This document shows positions 12,597 to 23,519 of a stretch of DNA of 64,000 nt, one piece after another. Both the position numbers and the translations under genes were made by a program. Each line of letters begins with the position of its first letter. Position 1 is the first letter of the stretch. This stretch comes from Nageia nagi (lineage: Eukaryota > Pinophyta): the NCBI GenBank assembly GCA_050084985.1, contig JBITNC010000001.1, positions 57,970,001 through 58,034,000 on the forward strand, in the 5' to 3' direction. A model generated the notes under the pieces. The model did not search any database, had not been told where the DNA came from, and saw only the letters and a list, made by a program, of their open reading frames with translations.

Positions 12597-12607
12597 AAGT
12601 GGGAGAT
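12597..12607 (+). other. Copia-1 polypurine tract
   Basis: AAGTGGGAGAT lies immediately before the 3' LTR, the classic plant copia plus-strand primer. Confidence 0.9.
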
Positions 12608-13085
12608 TGTTGTGTGTGGAGCATGATTGTTCAAAGTTCTTTGCTACAGTTAGATGTATACCCCAGGAAGCTAAAAATGTTTGTAAAATTGCCTTGTAAA
12701 AGTATAGTAATTTCTAGTCAATCTGGGCCATTCATTAGGCGAATAATCTGACAGTAGAACTTATGTTTAGTTTAGGGTTTTTTTCCCTAGATAAAAACCC
12801 TCTTTTTTTATATGAGGGCATTGTAACAGACGTGATTGGGTGAGCAAGAAATAGAGATGTGAGACTGTGAGAGAAAATAGAGGATATTACAGCAGATCTA
12901 CTATAGGTTGTATTTCTTCACTTTGCTGGATAATAGAAAGGAAGGACTGGCTATTTGTTGTGGACGTAGCCCAAACTAGGTGAACCACGTATATCTATGT
13001 CTCTCTTATTTATGCATTTTCTGTGTCTATATTTTCTACAATATTTTATGTGCTCCATTGCTCTAGAATATATAATTTTCTAACA
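12608..13085 (+). repeat. Copia-1 3' LTR
   Basis: It has the same ends as the 5' LTR. About 27 substitutions and one T-tract length change separate the two copies, roughly 94 percent identity by eye. Confidence 0.95.
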
Positions 13086-13090
13086 CCTAG
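13086..13090. other. Target-site duplication CCTAG of Copia-1, right copy
   Basis: It is a perfect match to 8047-8051; the interrupted LTR resumes with TCCTTAAG. Confidence 0.95.
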
Positions 13091-14505
13091 TCCTTAAGAA
13101 ATATGAAGACCATTACACTTTTTATTATGCATGACTTGATGGGTGTATTTGTTACATTAAACCATCCCATTTTGTATGTGAAAGTTTGAATCATGTAATA
13201 TTACATTATATTATATTTTTATCATGTATTTAAATCCATACAAAGAATATTTATCTATGGTGTATATTCATGGAGCTTTCATTTCTTTATGGTTGTGTAG
13301 TGTGTTTTCCATTTTTGGGCCTATATGCATGAGAAAACACTTTTGAATCTTCATAGGAGTGCTATTATTATGTTCCATGGTGATATTTATCTATTTGGGA
13401 TAATTTTAACTATGTGGGTACTTGTTTATTTCCCATTTTGAGCATTAGTTTTAGAGTTATTCATGGTCACCCCAAACTACCTTTATTAAGGACTAGTTTG
13501 CTTTTGGGGACTAGATCTTTCATTATAGACCTCCTTTTCATGTGATTCCTTTTGATTTATATTCTTGGTATCAACATATTTCTATCCATATATAACATGC
13601 AATAATTTGTTAGTGGAACACACTTAAAACCCATAATCTCTAGACCTACATTTGTGTAGTCTTGCTCTTGAGCTTTATGGAGTCTTTTACTTTGAGCTCC
13701 TGTTTGACTCTTCTATCCTCCTTAAAATTTTCCCATAACTCCACCGTTGGATAGATACTTTCACACTAATCATTTTTATATGCCATAATACTATTTTTAA
13801 TTAATATCCAACAAAGTTATATCCCTCCAAATTCAGCCCTAAAAAACTAATCAAAATTTTCAAGAATTTTTAGTTTTCCTAGAAATTTCAACTTTCCCAG
13901 AAATTCGGCTAAGTTCAAGTGCCTAAAATTAGAAAAAATCTGATAGAGTTAAATTTTTTACTTTTTTTTTATAGTTCTGACAAGTCCTAGCTGACCAAAA
14001 ACTCCCAAAACTTTAGTATTTTCATTTTACACTATTTTTTGAGGTCCAACAAAGTTATTTTTTGTTTGAAAACTTCAAATTTAGTTTCTTAGAGATCTAG
14101 AAGTCCATTTTAGGCATGTAAGTAACCATTGGAAAGGTATTTTCATATCCTATGCATTTATAAGTTTAAATTTACATTTTTAGGAAATTTTATTTTAATA
14201 AAATTTCCTAAAAGTCTAGAGCCTCTATTTCTTCAATTTGCAATAGTGCTTTGTGTTAAGGAATTTCAAAATATTTCAATTTGGTGAATTAAAGGTTGGT
14301 AGCAAAGTGCCTAAGTGTTTGAATGAGTTAATCAAATGGTAATTGGTGAATATAACTTCTTAAATCAATCACATCTTATAATCTTACTGAATGAGTTCAT
14401 CAATTGGTGGTTGGTGAACCATGAAACTTTAACATGGTATCAAAGCTTAGAATCCTGTCAAAGAAGTTCATCAACTAGTGGTTGGTGAATATTAAAATTC
14501 TAACA

Positions 14506-14510
14506 CATAA
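14506..14510. other. Target-site duplication CATAA, right copy
   Basis: It matches 4012-4016. Beyond it the Gypsy-A sequence resumes. Confidence 0.6.
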
Positions 14511-17500
14511 AAAGTATAGGAAAAGGTATTAAACATGATTGAATTAGTATTTTATTCACCTAATAAGGTATATTTACATATAAGGAATTATATCAATTTT
14601 GCCACTCGCATTAACATTTTCATGAGCATCCATGCTCACGTAGCATAATGGGATCCCAGTTACCCATGTTTTTTAAAGTTGTTCTAAGGTCCATAAATAT
14701 GTTTAATATATATGATACACTCTTGAATATTTTGGGTAAATATTTTTATTTAATAAGTTTCATTCCAAAAGAAAAGGAAATAGGGTATTCCACTCCCATG
14801 CATATTTCAAAGAAGATGTTGAATACATAGCAAGTTTATCCCTTTTACTCTAGCTAAATTTCATTTTTACATAATTAGGAATAAGTTAGGTATTTAGGGG
14901 GTGTGTGTTGTCAAGTTTTTGATATGGTTCCTCTCATGCCATGGTAAGAATGGGTACATTTCCTAATTTTTCTCATCCTAGTAATATGCTACCCTAGTTG
15001 AATGAGTATCCCATTGAGATAAATATTAGTTCTAAGGATGTGCCATTAATTATTTAGATTGAATCTAGGATTGAAGGTGATGAGGTCATATATTACAAAT
15101 TTATCAAGGATTTTAAGGACATGTTTGTTTGGGGATATAGTGATATGACTAGTTTGGATCCTATATTTTTCACTTATAATTTGGTGGTCAATGAAGATTC
15201 CAAGCATTTATAGTAAAAAAGAATGCCCATCCATACCAAACATCCCTTGTTTGTCAAGATGGAGATTGAAAAATATCACAAGGATTATTTCATTGAGCCC
15301 ATTGATTACTCACCTTAGGTTTCCAATATTGTTCATTCTATAAAACCAAATGGAGAAATAAGATGTTGCATAAATTTTAGGGATCTTAATAAGGCTTTCC
15401 CTAAGGAAAATGTTACATTACCATATATTGAAATGACTATCAGTTCTACTAGAGGTCATGAAATATTATCTTTCATGTATGGTGTTTCATATTACAATCA
15501 AGTAAGGATCAATATAGAGGATCAACATAAGACTACTTTCACCACTTCTTAGGGTTCATTTTTTTAGGTGGTCGTGACCTTTGGCCTCGATAATGTAGTA
15601 GTAATCTATATAATAGAAATGGTAACTATGTTTCATGACTTGATTCATAAATCTATTAAATTTTAATATGTTGATGATATTCTTGCTAAATATGAGAAAA
15701 AAAAAGGATCATTTAGAGGACCTAAGCATTATTTTTGAAAGAATGATGAAATTTAACTTGAAACTTAATCCTAAGAAGTGTCTTGGGTTAAATTATATCA
15801 AAAAGAGGAATTGAGATTTACCTTAAGAAGGTAAAAACTATCATGGATATACCTCCTCCTAAGAACATCAAGAAAATTAGGAGTATAAAAGCCAAATTGC
15901 AAGAAGCCAAAAGATTTATGGCTCAATTAGTAGATAAGATGACTCCTTTCTCTCATTTAATAAAAAAGGGAAATAAGTACATTTGGACATAATATGTCCA
16001 AAAATCATTTGATGAAATCAAATAGTATTTTCTTAACCCTCCTATTTTACAAAATTTTGACCATGGAATCCCTTTATATTTGTATGTCTTAGCTACAAAT
16101 CATTCTTTGGGAGTTATTTTTGTTCAAAATAATGATGTGGGTAAGGAAAGAGTTGTGTATTATTTGTCTAAAACCTTGCATGATTCTAAAATAAGATATA
16201 CTCCAATTGAGAAGTTATGTTTTACCATTGTTTATACTACTAAGAAATTGAGATATTATATGATCACCAACACTACTTTTGTGGTTTCTCATGTTCATCC
16301 ATTGAGGTATTTTCTATCTAAACTTCAATTACAAGTAAGGTTTTCAAAATGGATAATGTAGTTGGAAGAATTTGACCTTATTTATATGCATCAAAAGGTA
16401 GCCAAGGAATAGGTTAATATTGATATGTTGGTTGAGGTGCCATGTAATGACTATACATCATGTAAAGAGTAGTTTAAGGATGAGCTTGCTGCATGGGTTG
16501 AAGAAGATGATAAAGAAAAGTGGACTCTTTATTTTGATGGTTCTAAGTGCCTAAAAGGGGCTAGGGAAGGTATTATGTTGATATCTCCTCAAGGTGGTAT
16601 TATTCACATAGATTTCAAATTGAATTTTGATTACACTAACAATATGTTTAAGTACAAGGCTTTAGTTTTGGGTTTGAAGGCTGATTTTAATTTGAATGTC
16701 AAGAACCTATAGGTTTATAGTGATTCATAGCTTATTATAAACCAAATTCATGGGGTTTATAATACATAAGATGAAAATTTATAGCCTTACAAGGAATTGA
16801 TGGCCACAATGGTAGAGAGATGATTTGCAAAGGTTCAATTTAAAAATGTTCCTAGGAACAATAATGGAATTGTTGATGTTATAAATAATGTTTTCTCATT
16901 GAAACCTATTTCTATTAAATATGAAGAAACTTTGATAAAGATAGAAAGCCTCAAGAATAAATCTTTGGTGGATGATGGATTCTTTATCAATTTCTTTGGT
17001 AAGGAAAACATTCCATGTGTTATTATTCCATATTTGAGTGTTATGTTGATATATATAGTTATTTGAAATATGGTACAATTATAGAATCACATCAATCTAG
17101 GTTCCTAAATAGGAGCCTCAAGCAGATGAAGACAAGGTATATGATCATTGGTGATATTATTTACAAAAGATATTTTGATCGAACATTGCTTAGTTTCTTG
17201 GATAAAGAAAAAACTAACAAGGCCATGGAGAAAGTGCATGATCATATAAGTGGAGGTCACTTTAATGGTAAGGCTATCTTCCATAAGCTTCTAATGTTTG
17301 GTTATTATTGGCCATCTATGTACAATATTGCATCCATCATGTTAAGAAATGTGGAAAGTATCAAAGCATGAAAATTTATGATTTTATCCTTCACAATAGT
17401 TGGGATTTGGATTTAGTTGGAGTGATTAATCCTAAATATAGCAAGGGACATAAGTTTATTTTGGTTGCAACTAAATTTTTCACTAAGTGGGAAGAAGTTA

Positions 17501-18238
17501 TACCTTTGAGGTCATACACAAGTCCTCAAATAGTGAAAGTTTTTACTAATAATATAATTACAAAATTTGGGATTCCATATCATATCATCATGGATAATGG
17601 AAATAATTTTAGGAGCAAACATATGAGAGAATTATGTAGGATATTTAAGATCAAATATAAGTTTTCATATATATATTACCCACAAGCTAATGGGAAAACT
17701 AAAGAAAACAATAATATTATCAAGAAGAATCAAAAGGATTGGCATGTGTAATTGATATATGCATTTTGGGTATAGAGAACTAAATTTGATCTACAATAAG
17801 TTGTACTTCATTCTCATTGGTATATGGAGATGAAGTGATTCTTCCTTTAGAATTGGCAATTCAATATTTGAGGGTTTATTTGTAAGGTATCATTGATTGA
17901 AAAGATAAAATACAAGCAATATTAAGGCAAATGGAAGGTTTGGATGAAAAGAGAATCCATGCTTTAGAATATCTTAGGATATATCAGAAAAGAACCAAGA
18001 AGGCATATGGAAAGAAGATCAAGCTAAGGGAGTTTCAGGTTGGTGATTTGGTTCTCAATGAGAATCATCATAATATTAAGGATGAAAAGGAAGATAAAGG
18101 TAAATTTGAGATACACTAGATTGGTCCATATATTAACAAGGCTAAGTATATAGGTAAAGCATATAAGTTGATGATGGTTGATGTAAGAGAAAATAAGTTT
18201 TCTACTAATGATATGCATTTGGATCCCTTCTATACATG
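14511..18238 (+). pseudogene. Gypsy-A pol remnant: RT, two RNase H domains, integrase
   Basis: The first 500 bases are the diverged spacer after protease. RT begins near 15060 (GDEVIYYKFI, DMFVWGYSDM), continues through NGEIRCCINFRDLNKAFP near 15350, and has YVDDILAKYE near 15668. The RT-linked RNase H lies at about 16030-16440 (VYYLSKTLHDSKIRYTPIEK). A second RNase H follows (WTLYFDGSK near 16520, MFKYKALVLGLK near 16650), the dual arrangement of Tat elements. Integrase spans about 17010-18238: a decayed HHCC finger (GGHFNG, GYYWPSM), the catalytic sites WDLDLVG, MDNGNNF and ANGKTKENN, and a C-terminal domain with REFQVGDLVL ending near DMHLDPFYT. Numerous stops and at least one frameshift near 17350 inactivate it. 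Confidence 0.88.
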
Positions 18239-19852
18239 AGGGGAACCTATCATTTATATTGTTTGGTGTTGTTGGTATCCATGTTTATTCAAGAGGTTTG
18301 TTGGGAGTCTTATATGATTATCCTAATTTCATTTTATTCTATTACACTAGCATTAGCACTGACCTTTGTTGAATTTTGGTCTTCATAACTCGACACCAAA
18401 GTTTGTTTATTTTGTGTTCCATAATAGTTTATAATAATTTTTGAGTCTTAGGTCTAAGAGATATCCTTTGGTTTAGAAAATGTTATGTGATTTGGTTTAG
18501 AGGGATTCCATCATTAGCTTTCCTAGTTTAAGTTAGTTGATTATTTAGATGATGCCTTGATGATTGTGGAGGGGTTTGTGATGAAGATTTATAGTTTTTT
18601 TATATACAATTATCGATTTCTTATAATTTTTCAAATGTTAAATTGGGAAAATATTTTTGGTCTAGCATTGATGATATCTAAGGCATTCACACTAAGGGAA
18701 ATACCCATACTAGCTTGTGTGATCATTCCTTGGCCGTCATAAGTAAGTTCAAGTATGACCTCTTTTACTATTTGATATTTTTGGATATGTATATCATTTA
18801 CGAAACTCTATTTGATAATTTGATATGCATATGAGAATAATGAATTATATGATTTCTTTATTAAAATTATTTGGAAAATATGAGATTTTATTTTATTTTG
18901 GAAATATTGGCATAGCCTTGTTGAGTGGAAAATAAATAATCATCACTATTATGACTTTATGATATTCATGTTTGGAAAAATGAAACTCTTTTTTAGAAAT
19001 ATTTTAACCCTTTGGGTTGGGCATTTATCATCTTCTTTTGCTTTATGATTGTTGTATATATTTACTAGGAAGATATTTATAAAATACTATATACTATAAT
19101 ATGAAAATGTCCTTGGTTGGGCATTTAACACTATATATTATGAGATATCCATGAATAGAGTATTCTTTGATACCATGATGATGTGCACCCATGAATGGGG
19201 CAACTTGTTGCCTTGATGATGGTGTGACCCTCATTTGATTTCAATACCTTTTTTGTTTGGGTTTAAACTAACCATCACTATGATATCTCTTTATGATAAT
19301 ATGTGTGTATCAATGAATTAGGTATTAGGTATTATTTTGATGCTTTTTATCTATAAATAGAATATTTGGTGCTTTCATAATATTTTATGCATATTATATT
19401 AATTTCATCCTTTATCTTTATTTATATATCTTTTGAGATGAAATGTTGTGTATGAGTCCATGAATGGGATGCTTGGTTCTATTGTGATGATGTATATCCA
19501 TGAATAGGGAATTGAGTACTACCATGATGATATTATGCACATATGATGATTATTTCTCTTGTTATCATTTATATATATTTAAGAGTTTTCATCACATATA
19601 TATTTCAAAGGTGGTGTTTTTTTTCTCTCATTTTTGGATCATTATCCTTTTCTCTTGTTTGTTCTCATTCCATAAGAACCATTCCATTTAACAATCAAGG
19701 AAAAGAGGGGGCAAAAAATATCATCAACCTTTTATGATTGGATGGCTACATAAAAAAAAATAGATAATTATAATTTTTTTTTCATTGTATTTTCTACTTC
19801 CTTTGGAAACACAAATGCATTTCACTTCATTATATTTGCAAAGGGGGAAATT
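18239..19852 (+). other. Gypsy-A long non-coding 3' region with a degenerate 40-bp periodicity
   Basis: It lies between the integrase stop and the polypurine tract. A CCATGAAT(A/G)GG box recurs 40 bases apart at 19149 and 19189 and again at 19458 and 19498, each followed by a GATGATG box. No protein similarity was seen. Long 3' regions rich in tandem repeats are known in Tat-type elements. Confidence 0.6.
19839..19852 (+). other. Gypsy-A polypurine tract
   Basis: CAAAGGGGGAAATT directly precedes TGTTGACAC, the expected arrangement of a gypsy plus-strand primer and LTR start. Confidence 0.8.
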
Positions 19853-20632
19853 TGTTGACACTTAATTTTGGTCCACCTTAGGTGGTCCAATTAAGGGTTT
19901 TATCATATTAATCTTATATCATGTTATGAGTATTTTTGTATTCCTTTATTATGTAAGCTTCTTATTTATTATGCTAGGTACACCAACATTAACACTCATA
20001 TTCCTCAAGGAAAATTAGATATTATCTTGCATATATAAGGGTATGTACAATTGCAAGGAAAGTTATTATGATTTCAATTTGGATAGCTAGTACCACTTCA
20101 AAGTTTTGATATTTATCAATGCCACCTATTGAGATTGGGATCTTGGTATCATGAGTATATTTTTTATTACTTATTTTTTAATTATATATTTGGCTCAATT
20201 TATTGATTATCTATTGTATTTCAAATCTTGGTTGCAAACTCCATCTCTTTGGATTCCTAGCATCTAGGTTATCATATGTGTCAGTGCTACTATTCAAGAT
20301 CTAGTTTTCATGCTCCTATCAATTTCCTTTCTATAGTTATAATATATTATACTCTATGTGGACTTGTATATCAAAATATTTATATTCAAAAACTCCTATT
20401 TGTATATAATCTTCATGTTCTAGGTAAGGTTAATAGGTATTTATCATTCACTTGATTGCAATCTCATTAGTGTGTTTCATTATCTTGGTTAAATAATATA
20501 TATTTATTATTCATTGTCATGTTTACTTATAATTATATTATTATGAATTTTACCTTTTATTATATTTACTATTTATCTTTGTTTATCTTAATATAAATAT
20601 AATACATCATTACATGTGAATGTTTAACATAA
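19853..20632 (+). repeat. Gypsy-A 3' LTR, end not resolved
   Basis: It begins TGTTGACACTTAATTTTGG, a typical Tat-type LTR opening. Without a second copy in the window the end cannot be placed; the downstream boundary is approximate. Confidence 0.55.
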
Positions 20633-21397
20633 TTACTACTTAGCTCACACTAGGGGTCACCAAAAATATTCAACAAGTGCAAGCAGATAATGGGGCCACC
20701 AATCAATAATGTAGGTACTAACATCATTCCATTTGAAGTGTATGTTTGGTGGAATGCTAGTCAACAAGATTTGTCTACATTGGAAGAGAGCAAAGATACC
20801 CACATATTTTCATACAACACATGGACTTATCAAAGAGCCATCCACAAAATATGGTGATATATGGGATGGAATAATCTATTCATAAGGTATTTATTATTAT
20901 TTGGTGTTCAAAAATAATTTGTTAATTATTTCAATAGTAAATGCAATTTATTATTGATAATGATAAAATAAACTATATGCTTAAATTTAGAGAAGACCAA
21001 AATAAATGGATTCTAAAAAAAGGATTTATTGTTGAAGGGATGGGATAAAATATTTAAAAGGAGGTAAATACAAAATATTGGCATATTTATTATTATAACC
21101 ACTTCCAAAATTAATACATGTAATGTTATAAAACCAAGGCTTATGGGAAATGGAAATTTAATATCTTTTGTGAGGAGTTCCATGCCATATGTATGAGAGT
21201 GTAGATTGTTTAGAAATGTAGTTATTGATTTATAGCTTTGAAAAAAATCTATGGAAAAAATAATTTCCAAGAGAGTAATGGTAAGAGAGAATTATCAAAT
21301 ATTTATATTGTGAATAAATCCATGACAAAGTTGGCAAATTTATGTAGAGATAGATCTTGCTTAGTGGAGATATTGGAAATCACATGAGAAGTGAGAT
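20633..21397. other. AT-rich spacer, nothing firmly recognised
   Basis: A short plus-strand peptide reading from 20690 (MGPPINNVG and on) might be a gag relic but has no clear family. The end of the segment resembles the region before a copia LTR. Confidence 0.4.
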
Positions 21398-21790
21398 TGT
21401 TGTGTGTGGTAGATGCAAGAATATGTTATCTTGGCATTGAAGAGTGATTGATTTTTTATGGAAATAGAGAGAGATATTCATGTTCTCCAAGGTGGTCCTA
21501 AAGAAATATTATTTAAATACTTTAAATTATGTGTTGAGAGCACTTCCATGGAGAAGTAAGGCTTCTGATCACCAGACATCATAATGGAGATTCAATATTC
21601 ATCACAATAAAAAGAAACTTCTTTTTTAAGATATAGCCCACATTGAGTGAATTAGGGTAATTATTTATGTACATCATGTTGTGTGTTTATTGGTGTGCAT
21701 TTTACTTTCGTAAGCACTTGATATTTTAGGTGTGATAAATCCATTTATAGTTATCTAAGAATTCCATAGGCAACTTGAGTTTATGGATTA
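21398..21790 (+). repeat. Possible degraded copia LTR
   Basis: AGAAGTGAGAT followed by TGTTGTGTGTGG repeats the polypurine-LTR junction seen at 12608. Near 21640, TAGCCCACATTGAGTGAATTA resembles the copia GTAGCCCAAACTGGGTGAACC block. The rest is too diverged to align by eye and the end is unknown. Confidence 0.35.
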
Positions 21791-21869
21791 AGAGATATGT
21801 ATAGTTCTATTGAGATGAAAACTTGATATCTTTCCATGCATGTATTTCTTAATTTATGCATCTAGAAAT

Positions 21870-22072
21870 ATAGTTAAATGCACCTTAATTTGTATACTAG
21901 TGTAGATGTTGGTGGTCCAACCTACAAAATAAGAGAATTACATATGAAAAGTAACTTACATAAATTATATGTAATAATAGAAGTATAACACAAGATCATA
22001 TTCATCCTAACATAGTGAGGGTTATGTGATAGGTTGTTTTGACCAAAAAGGGTGCCAAATTATCTATCAACA
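21870..22072 (-). repeat. Possible gypsy 3' LTR start on the minus strand
   Basis: Read on the minus strand, AAATTTCAAAGGGGGCATG is followed by TGTTGATAGATAATTTGGC, a good polypurine-tract and LTR junction for a minus-strand gypsy element. If so, Copia-2 is nested inside that element. No partner LTR or coding region was found, and the left bound is arbitrary. Confidence 0.35.
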
Positions 22073-22217
22073 CATGCCCCCTTTGAAATTTTTAATAAAG
22101 TAAACTAAAATTATGCTTATAAAGTAAAGAGAAGAGAAAAATAAATTGCCTAGTTTTTCTTGGAGCTTCATAAAATCAAGAATTTATTAGTGATGTATTA
22201 TGCTCCCTCTTTGCATT

Positions 22218-22222
22218 GGTTG
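22218..22222. other. Target-site duplication GGTTG of Copia-2, left copy
   Basis: It is identical to 31209-31213, immediately outside the two LTRs. Confidence 0.85.
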
Positions 22223-22723
22223 TGAAGGATTTGCACTATAAAGAATACAATCCTAAATGCCCAAGATTTTATGAAAGCTCACACATTCAACACTATTCTA
22301 AGGAATAAGCAATTACATAAAATAAATCAAGATGTATAGTGGTTCCTCCAACTAGGAGTACATCCACTAACTAGATCTTACTTCATTCACAAAGACAACT
22401 CTCTTACAATTATCCAACTTCATCTCTTAATCACTATCCTAGAGCATAAATTTACTTCACAAATTGGTGTATGATCACAAAGAGGGAGCCTTCTATTTAT
22501 AGGCCAAAATCCCTCTTTTGATCACCTTTTTATCCAATGTACAATAGCATGACATGCACAACTTTTTACCCAACGGGCATGCTCATGATATGGAGTGTAG
22601 GACAAGTTACATTATCATATTTACTTAAATACTTAAGGTATCAAATGATACCCTTAAGTATTAGTGAACTTACATACAAGATTTAATACAAACCTTTACA
22701 ATAATGCATTATACATTCCAACA
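22223..22723 (-). repeat. Copia-2 3' LTR
   Basis: In plus orientation it runs from TGAAGGATTTGC to ATTCCAACA; on the element's strand it opens TGTTGGAATGTATAATGC. It aligns end to end with 30709-31208. Confidence 0.92.
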
Positions 22724-22736
22724 CTCCTCTTAATGC
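22724..22736 (-). other. Copia-2 polypurine tract
   Basis: On the minus strand ATTAAGAGGAG directly precedes the LTR start TGTTGG. Confidence 0.7.
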
Positions 22737-23187
22737 AATATTGGGATAGAGTGAGTAAGAGAAAAGAAGAAGAGAAAGTAAGAGAGTTCTCCTCTAAATA
22801 GATACAATGGAGATGAGAAATTTTTACATATTTGTGAAGTAAGAATGATTTAGTTTGAGACTCACTACTTTGCCAAATACAATCATTAATCATAACTAAT
22901 TTCAATGTACATGAAGTAATCATCCAACTAGAAGTCATGAAGAGTCTCCAAGAGCCTGCATACTTGAAGTAAGTAACTTACAATCTCAAAGAAACCTGCA
23001 AGTCATAAGCAACTCAAATAATAAGATTAGTTAGATGCAAAATATTCATATCATCAAGGATAGATGAATAACATAAATGTCATCATGAATTGATCAATGG
23101 TGCACTATAAGTCATTGTGAAGATGCCATGCCAAAAACTTATGTTCACCTACTATATATAAAACATGTGTTGATTATCATTACAAAA

Positions 23188-23405
23188 TAGAGCATGCACA
23201 TATGAGTTCCTCACATATGGATAACTAAATAATTCCAAAATACAAATAAGAGTTCCTCACACATGGATAATTGAACAATGGTAGATTGACCAAAAATAGA
23301 GCATGCACATACGAGTTCTTCACATATGGATAACTAAATAGTGCCAAAATACACATAAGAATTCCTTACACATGGATAACTAAACATTGCTAGATTAGCC
23401 AATTT
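23188..23405. repeat. Two-copy 109-bp tandem repeat in the Copia-2 3' region
   Basis: AGAGCATGCACATA and the following CACATATGGATAACTAAATA box recur 109 bases apart, with sub-repeats of a CACATGGATAA motif inside each unit. Confidence 0.75.
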
Positions 23406-23519
23406 GTATAATAAGTTCCTCATACAGAGCGAACTTACCATGAAGGTGTACAACAAAATCAACACTATACAACACAAAATCCTTCTAGGTGTGAAGTTGT
23501 AAACACAAGAATTCAAACT

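Larger units (their letters stand above)
8052..13085 (+). mobile_element. Copia-1: complete but dead Tork-type Ty1/copia element
   Basis: All structural parts are present: a 477-bp 5' LTR, a tRNA-Met primer-binding site, one gag-pol frame in the order Gag, protease, integrase, RT, RNase H, a polypurine tract, a 478-bp 3' LTR and a perfect 5-bp target duplication. The RT motifs (YVDDMLVAG, KARLVVKGF, EQLDVKTAFLHGDLEEEIYM) are those of the Tork/Tnt1 lineage. The LTRs differ at about 27 sites, almost all transitions. The element is inserted in the right LTR of the long-LTR element and is the youngest layer of this nest. Confidence 0.95.
4017..14505 (+). mobile_element. Non-autonomous long-LTR retrotransposon inserted in Gypsy-A
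   Basis: Two direct copies of about 2.28 kb lie in the same orientation around an internal region of only about 0.89 kb. They end in CTAACA and are followed internally by TGGTATC, a truncated tRNA-Met primer-binding site. No gag, protease, RT or integrase is present inside, so movement would have needed proteins supplied in trans. The long LTRs and small repeat-filled interior fit neither a TRIM (small LTRs) nor a LARD (large interior). The LTRs look roughly 80 percent identical by eye, more diverged than those of the copia nested in the right LTR, as the nesting order predicts. Flanking CATAA repeats support insertion by integrase. Confidence 0.7.
7194..14505 (+). repeat. Right LTR of the long-LTR element, split by Copia-1
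   Basis: It consists of 7194-8051 and 13091-14505. Excising Copia-1 and one CCTAG leaves about 2.27 kb, matching the left LTR. It ends TTCTAACA and is followed by the CATAA target duplication. Confidence 0.75.
2303..20632 (+). mobile_element. Gypsy-A: decayed Tat/Athila-type Ty3/gypsy retrotransposon, interrupted
   Basis: The element has protein remnants in canonical gypsy order on the plus strand: Gag-like, protease, reverse transcriptase, RNase H, a second RNase H, integrase, a long 3' region, a polypurine tract and the start of an LTR. Integrase downstream of RT separates it from copia. Two RNase H-like domains and the long 3' region point to the Tat branch. The coding region is cut between protease and RT by the LTR element at 4017-14505, whose CATAA target duplication joins the two halves. 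The 5' LTR is not visible and the 3' LTR end is uncertain, so both outer bounds are approximate. Confidence 0.75.

Noticed and set aside
4017-14505. Reading the 2.28-kb direct repeats as a simple segmental duplication
   Set aside because: TG/CA-type ends, the following TGGTATC, the CATAA flanks and the clean rejoining of the gypsy coding order across them favour LTRs. Segmental duplication remains possible but explains less.
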